A DNA stretch of 41,664 nucleotides from a virus. Position numbers and translations under genes: made by a program. Numbering within the stretch: position 1 is the first letter of the stretch; every line of letters starts with the position of its first letter. Shown one piece after another: positions 37,272 through 41,664 of the stretch. The notes below the pieces were generated by a model. That model was given only the letters and a program-made list of their open reading frames with translations. It had not been told where the DNA came from and made no database searches. The stretch spans positions 1 to 41,664 of IMG/VR virus record IMGVR_UViG_3300040809_000794; one strand, written 5' to 3'.

Positions 37272-40081
37272 TGGCTGTCCAACACGCTTGCTCGCCCTAC
37301 GCGCCGCCGCGTCTGATTGAGCGCACTGAGGCAACGGATCAGGGCGAATGGCTTGGCCGCGCTTTTCGTGATGCCGAAGCCAGCGGGATCTACACCAAGG
37401 TCCGCGAAGGCTTTGACGCGGACTTCGCCCGGCGGGCGGTGAAGGACCTCGGCCGGATGTTGCCGATGAGCCTCGACAAGGCGGAGGAGTTCGCCATTCA
37501 ACGTGGCTGGTTGCGCCTGGACAAAAGAGCCAGCCGCAAGGCGGGCGAGCGCATCGTCAAGGCCGGTCGTCTCAGTGGCGAGGACGAGGGCTACGTCGCG
37601 GCCCTGTTCAAGGTTTACCTGGAGGGGATGGCTGGCGGCGTGAAGCAGCTGGCTGACAACTTCCTCATGAAGGTGAAGTCCGGTGAGGACGCCACGGTTG
37701 AAGGCATGCAGTTCGCCCAGCAGATGCAGGGCGTCAGCCGCTTTGGTGGCTATGTGCTCGGCTGGGATCAATCGGTTGGCCGCGGCCTGCGCCAGCAGGG
37801 CCTGATCCGCACGTCGGCAGCGGGCAGTGCCGACTTCGCCAACATGGCCAAGGCCGACCTGTTGGGCAACCCAGGCGAATACAGCGACAAGTTCAAGGCC
37901 ATCGCCGCAATGCTCAATGACCCCACCCGCGCGCAGGAGGGTGTGAGTGAGTTGATTGGCCTGGCCAAGCGGGTGCAGTTCCTGGACGATCCCCACAAGA
38001 TCAGCCGGGCCACTCTTGGCATGGAGGTGGCGGGTAACGCCTGGCAGGAGCTCTTCATCAACGGTCTGCTCAGCAGCCCTGCGACTGCTGTGACCAACGC
38101 TCTGGGCGTTGCCTGGACTGTTGCCCGGCCGTTGCTTCAGTACGGCGCTGCGCAGGGCTGGGCGATGACCGGCCTGACCGGTGCCAAGGAGGCCAGCTTG
38201 GCCGCGGCCGAGGCAACGGCTTCGCTGACGGCCATGTACTCAGCCATCAACGACGCCCTGAAGATCGGGTGGCATGCCGCCAGAACGGAGACCTCGATCT
38301 ACCAGAAAGTGTCCAAGGGCATCTCCGGTGAGGCAGCCCGCGGGCTGATGGGAGAGAAGGTGGTCAGCGATGGGGTGTACGACACGATCAACAAGGTTGG
38401 ATCGTTTGTGCGTCTGCCCTCGCGGGCGCTGCTTGGCACTGATGAGTTCGCGAAGCACCTGGCGATTCGCGGCGAGGTTGCGGCTCGGTCTGTGCGGCGT
38501 GCGGCCAGGGCTGGTGTTGACCTGACAGACAAGCAGGCGTTGCTCGACTTCGGTCGCAAGGAATTGGAGTCGGCGTTCGACCTGCAGAGCCCAGCACTCT
38601 GGGAGAAGTACAAGCTCGATTCGGTCTACAACCTGCAGAGCGGCCTGGAGGGCGCCGGCCGGACGATTGCTGAGTCGGCAGCTGAGGCCACTTTCCAGGA
38701 GGACAACGCCTTGGCCAGCGGAGTCAACCAGCTACTAGGTCGTTTCCCGGTGATGCGGCCATTCGTCCCCTTTGTGCGGACCCCGCTGAACATCCTCAAG
38801 CAAGGGGTGTGGGAAGGAACCGGGATGGCGGCGATCAGCAAGGGCATGTCCTTGGCTGGTCAGAGCGGGTTCAGCCCGACTCGAACGGTGCTGGCCATCC
38901 AGAGCGAGTTGCTGAATGACCCGGCCGAAACCTTTCGCATCGCTGGCCAGATCGCGCTGACCACCACGTTGGCGGCCTCGATCTACGGCATGGCGATGAG
39001 CGGGCAGATCACCGGTGGTGGTCCTGGCCGATGGACAGCAGGCCGGGCTGGCATGGCGGCACAGAACGCTTGGTCCGCGGCGGGGAATGTTCCCTACAGC
39101 CTGAGGGTTGGCGATCAGGCGATTCCGTTTGATCGGTTCGGGGAGCCGATGGCGATCGTGATGCGGATGTTTGCCGACCTCGGGATGTATTCGGCCTACA
39201 TGACGGCCGAGGACCAGGAGGAAGTCTTCAGCGGCATGGTGAGCATCGCGGCCAGCGGGCTGTATCAGGCGAGCTTCCTGCAGGGCATTGAGGCGTTGGT
39301 GAAGCTCGGGCAGGAGGACAGCGACTACGCCCTGGGCGCAGCCTTCCAGAACTACGCCGCAACACAGACTCCCTTTGGCGGCCTGCTGGCGTTTGTTGAT
39401 CGAGTGCAGGACCCTTACAAGGCGGCCTATCAGGGCGCGAGCTTTGCCGAGGTGCTTCGGGTGCACGAAGACACCTTCGGTACAGGCATCTTTGGCAAGT
39501 TGGCCAACCGGATTCCAGGCGCTGGCTCGGCGCCGCAGCTGGTGGATCAGCTGACAGGGAACCCGGTGCCGATCGTGCCTGGCGTTGGGCCTGGCGGATT
39601 GAACCCGTTGCAGATGGCGATCCCCTTGTTCCCTCGGAACAACCGGGGCGACGAGGTGTGGAAGGCAGTGTTCGACATCAGCGGTAGCTACATGGAGCGG
39701 CGGCCGAGCGAGGTGAAGCTGACGGCTAAAGAGCAGCAGGAGCTGAATGGGTACATGGCAAGCAGCCGTGTGAATGGCCAGACGCTGGCGCAGCGGATCT
39801 TGGCGTTGCGGCGTCGATCTGACGTGCAGCAGTACGTTGCAAATAAAGGTGCAGCTGTATCAGCAACGAAGTTTGCAATCGAAAAAGAACTGGACAGCAT
39901 CATTCGTGAGCACTACGAACAGGCCAAGATGCGGCTGTTCCAGGGTGATGTTGGCGTAATGCAAAGGCTGCGCGTTGCGGAGACACGCAACATCGCAGCC
40001 GAGATGAATCAAGTCGGAGAGGCTGATCGCCTCAACAGTGAACTTGATGCGTTGTATCAGCGTGCTCGTAGAGGCTTCTAG
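37271..40081 (+). CDS. giant ejection protein, gp16-like part 2
   Basis: 936 residues, overlapping the previous stop (TGATG). Several amphipathic or hydrophobic stretches (TNALGVAWTVARPLLQYGAA, FPVMRPFVPFVRTPLNILKQ, IALTTTLAASIYGMAMSG) suggest membrane contact. The segment FVPFVRTPLNIL recurs in large phage ejection proteins. It would cross the cell envelope with the DNA. No enzymatic motif seen. Confidence 0.75.
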   Translation: MAVQHACSPYAPPRLIERTEATDQGEWLGRAFRDAEASGIYTKVREGFDADFARRAVKDLGRMLPMSLDKAEEFAIQRGWLRLDKRASRKAGERIVKAGRLSGEDEGYVAALFKVYLEGMAGGVKQLADNFLMKVKSGEDATVEGMQFAQQMQGVSRFGGYVLGWDQSVGRGLRQQGLIRTSAAGSADFANMAKADLLGNPGEYSDKFKAIAAMLNDPTRAQEGVSELIGLAKRVQFLDDPHKISRATLGMEVAGNAWQELFINGLLSSPATAVTNALGVAWTVARPLLQYGAAQGWAMTGLTGAKEASLAAAEATASLTAMYSAINDALKIGWHAARTETSIYQKVSKGISGEAARGLMGEKVVSDGVYDTINKVGSFVRLPSRALLGTDEFAKHLAIRGEVAARSVRRAARAGVDLTDKQALLDFGRKELESAFDLQSPALWEKYKLDSVYNLQSGLEGAGRTIAESAAEATFQEDNALASGVNQLLGRFPVMRPFVPFVRTPLNILKQGVWEGTGMAAISKGMSLAGQSGFSPTRTVLAIQSELLNDPAETFRIAGQIALTTTLAASIYGMAMSGQITGGGPGRWTAGRAGMAAQNAWSAAGNVPYSLRVGDQAIPFDRFGEPMAIVMRMFADLGMYSAYMTAEDQEEVFSGMVSIAASGLYQASFLQGIEALVKLGQEDSDYALGAAFQNYAATQTPFGGLLAFVDRVQDPYKAAYQGASFAEVLRVHEDTFGTGIFGKLANRIPGAGSAPQLVDQLTGNPVPIVPGVGPGGLNPLQMAIPLFPRNNRGDEVWKAVFDISGSYMERRPSEVKLTAKEQQELNGYMASSRVNGQTLAQRILALRRRSDVQQYVANKGAAVSATKFAIEKELDSIIREHYEQAKMRLFQGDVGVMQRLRVAETRNIAAEMNQVGEADRLNSELDALYQRARRGF

Positions 40082-40111
40082 GGGTAACTTAGGAGAAAGT
40101 GTCAGCGAGCA

Positions 40112-41212
40112 ATGTCCGCACCGTCTTTCACTTACAGCGGCAATGTTTATACCGGTGCATCTGCAGGCTCTGTTGATTTCCCCCTGACATCAACAGAGGG
40201 GAATGCGATCGGCTACCTGGAGCGATCGCACATTCATGTGTACAAGAGCGCGGACCAGGGCGCCACATGGACAGAGCGGGCCCGTCCTGGCGACTGGGAC
40301 TTCGTCACCAACGGGACTGTCGCCAGGTTGACGACCGGTATCGCGACCGGCGAATGGGTGAAGGTGCAGCGCATTACGCCAAGCGACACTTCATACATCA
40401 CGTTTCAGGCTTCATCGCTGCTTACCGCTGAGCAGCTGAATGACGACACTCTTTTCAATACATACATCAACCAAGAGCGGTACGATCAAGGTGAGGAGTC
40501 AGCAGCGTTGGCGACGGCTGCCAGCAATGCCGCAGTTGCTGCCACTACTGCCGCCACCGCCGCAACTACGGCCGCCAACAACGCCAACTCCACCGCCGCG
40601 GCGGCCACAACGGCCGCGAATAACGCAACTGCAGCTGCAACGGCTGCTACAGCAGCGTCAACTGCGGCGACCACTGCTGCTTCGCAAGCGTCTACAGACG
40701 CCGCCACGGCAATTAGCACCGCCAACGCAGCCAGTACAGATGCTGCAACAGCTCTGAGCACAGCCAACGCCGCCAGCACCACGGCCAATCAGGCCGCGGC
40801 CGCAGTTTCCAATGCGGTGCTGTTCGACCTCATTGCCAACGTCGGGGCCATTCCCGCCAGCCCCAGCGACAACACCTATGTCGAAGTCGGTGACAGCACT
40901 GGTATCGAATCGTTTACGCCATTGGCAGGGCTGCCGGCAACGTTCACCGGCGATGCAGGGCTGACGGTCAGGCTGCGCTACACAACAGCAGGGTCAACCT
41001 GGAATTACCTCAGCTACTTCGCCAATGATCCAGAGACCCGTTATGAGCCGATCGGCTCTGGCGGCTCCGGTGTCACAGCAGAAAACGATCAAGCGATCGT
41101 TTCTGATTACACGCTTGCCACTGGCAAGAACGCTTCATCAGTTGGGCCTGTGTCCATTGATGCGGGCGTGACTGTCACCATTTCCGCCAACTCAACCTGG
41201 GTGATCTTCTGA
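40112..41212 (+). CDS. tail fibre protein with T7 gp17-type N-terminus
   Basis: 366 residues. The N-terminal about 125 residues (FTYSGNVYTGASAGSVDFPL...SYITFQASSLLTAEQLND) match the T7 tail-fibre domain that attaches to the tail. A stalk of Ala/Thr/Asn repeats (about residues 130-230, encoded at about 40500-40810) should form a trimeric coiled coil. The C-terminus is a small beta-rich tip. Adapter for the DGR target protein encoded next. An AGGAGA ribosome site is upstream. Stop and next start overlap as TGATGG. Confidence 0.85.
   Translation: MSAPSFTYSGNVYTGASAGSVDFPLTSTEGNAIGYLERSHIHVYKSADQGATWTERARPGDWDFVTNGTVARLTTGIATGEWVKVQRITPSDTSYITFQASSLLTAEQLNDDTLFNTYINQERYDQGEESAALATAASNAAVAATTAATAATTAANNANSTAAAATTAANNATAAATAATAASTAATTAASQASTDAATAISTANAASTDAATALSTANAASTTANQAAAAVSNAVLFDLIANVGAIPASPSDNTYVEVGDSTGIESFTPLAGLPATFTGDAGLTVRLRYTTAGSTWNYLSYFANDPETRYEPIGSGGSGVTAENDQAIVSDYTLATGKNASSVGPVSIDAGVTVTISANSTWVIF
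40168..40198 (+). repeat. 10-base perfect inverted repeat inside the fibre gene
   Basis: CTCTGTTGAT (40168-40177), 11 bases, ATCAACAGAG (40189-40198). It can form a strong hairpin 56 bases into the mRNA of the fibre gene. Confidence 0.55.
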
Positions 41213-41664
41213 TGGCTTACGGCAAACTCAAGGCCGACTCACTTGAGTCGAGCACGCAAACACTGAACGTTGATGATCTCGCCACCACGGCGGCAACGGT
41301 TGCACCGACTCGCACAGTTGCAGCTGGCACCGGCCTGACCGGCGGCGGCGACCTGAGCGCCAACCGCACGATCAGCGCGGATTTGGCCAGCCAGGCAGAA
41401 GCCGAGGCGGGCACCAGCTCCACCAAGCTGATGACGCCGCTGCGCACCGCCGAGGCGATTGCGGCCCTGGCCACCGGCGGTGCCGTGCTCTACAACCGCC
41501 GGCCGGCCCTGCATCGCGGCTCGCTGTTCTACAAGACAGCTGCGGCCACCATCAGCATCGTGGCCGGCGCTGTGTTGAACGGGCACCTGTATTCGGTGGC
41601 CACGGCGGTGACGATGCCAAGCCACAGCAGCAACACCGACTACGCCATTTGGCAGAACCCCACC
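41212..41664 (+). CDS. tail-fibre protein, N-terminal part, probably the DGR target protein
   Basis: Open to the window end: 151 residues. It begins MAYGKLKADSLESSTQTLNV, then a fibre motif (VAAGTGLTGGGDLSANRTIS; SSTKLMTPLRTAEAI) and a beta-rich part ending NTDYAIWQNPT. This kind of N-terminus precedes FGE/C-type-lectin domains in phage DGR targets. Direct joining of window end to start would put this frame out of register with the C-terminal part at base 2, so sequence is missing between. The link is inferred. Confidence 0.75.
   Translation, partial: MAYGKLKADSLESSTQTLNVDDLATTAATVAPTRTVAAGTGLTGGGDLSANRTISADLASQAEAEAGTSSTKLMTPLRTAEAIAALATGGAVLYNRRPALHRGSLFYKTAAATISIVAGAVLNGHLYSVATAVTMPSHSSNTDYAIWQNPT

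Noticed and set aside
35778-37334. 518-codon minus-strand frame
   Set aside because: Same kind of shadow; spans the junction of two coupled plus-strand genes.
40500-40810. CRISPR or tandem DNA repeat
   Set aside because: The repetition reflects Ala/Thr/Asn codons of a fibre coiled-coil stalk; units are irregular and in frame.
1-41664. Window as a complete circular map
   Set aside because: Joining 41664 to 1 puts the fibre gene out of frame, so at least a short segment is missing or the molecule is not circularly complete.
1-41664. Photosynthesis or carbon-metabolism genes (psbA, hli, talC) common in marine cyanophages
   Set aside because: Searched by eye in all supported frames; none found.

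Overview
This window is most of the genome of a T7-like (short-tailed, podovirus-type) phage of a cyanobacterium, most likely a GC-rich picocyanobacterium such as Synechococcus or Cyanobium (host inferred). Support for this includes a single-subunit T7-type RNA polymerase, gp2.5-like SSB, endonuclease I, gp4-type primase-helicase, FEN-type exonuclease, gp8 portal, gp10 capsid, gp11/gp12 tail tube proteins, gp14/gp15/gp16-like ejection proteins, a gp17-like fibre N-terminus and a T7-type terminase. It also carries a homologue of the cyanobacterial regulator cyAbrB and several tiny proteins I recognise only from cyanophages. I see no photosynthesis genes, complete tRNA or CRISPR array.

Layout: two divergent transcription arms leave a non-coding region at about 25.6-26.75 kb. 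The leftward (minus) arm runs from 25.6 kb to 3.64 kb. In order it carries small early genes, a sliding-clamp-like protein, a MarR-like regulator plus tyrosine integrase, RNA polymerase, SSB, endonuclease I, primase-helicase, small genes, exonuclease, portal, scaffold, capsid, gp11, gp12, gp14-like, cyAbrB-like and a two-domain lysin. The rightward (plus) arm starts at 26.75 kb with small genes and the large terminase, continues through three giant ejection proteins and fibre genes to the window end, and resumes at base 1. There it carries a diversity-generating retroelement (DGR: target protein, Avd, template repeat, reverse transcriptase) and small membrane proteins, meeting the minus arm at 3.64 kb. 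A minus-strand island (30.6-31.2 kb) inside the plus arm carries the small terminase subunit.

Main findings. (1) A complete DGR: variable repeat 447-563 and template repeat 1017-1133 differ at 17 positions, 16 of them at template adenines. The target is a tail-fibre-associated protein whose N-terminal part appears to be at the window end and C-terminal part at the window start. (2) No DNA polymerase gene is visible in an otherwise T7-like replication set, but a DnaN-like clamp homologue is present, suggesting use of host Pol III. (3) Two anticodon-stem-loop look-alikes, one beside the integrase and one in the divergent region, differ over 21 bases only at the three anticodon positions. (4) A dispersed, partly palindromic motif near (G/C)TTGACACC(A/G)TTCAAC lies near operon starts. 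Its half-sites GTTGA-N6-TCAAC also form a palindrome upstream of the MarR-like gene. (5) A phage copy of the host regulator cyAbrB.
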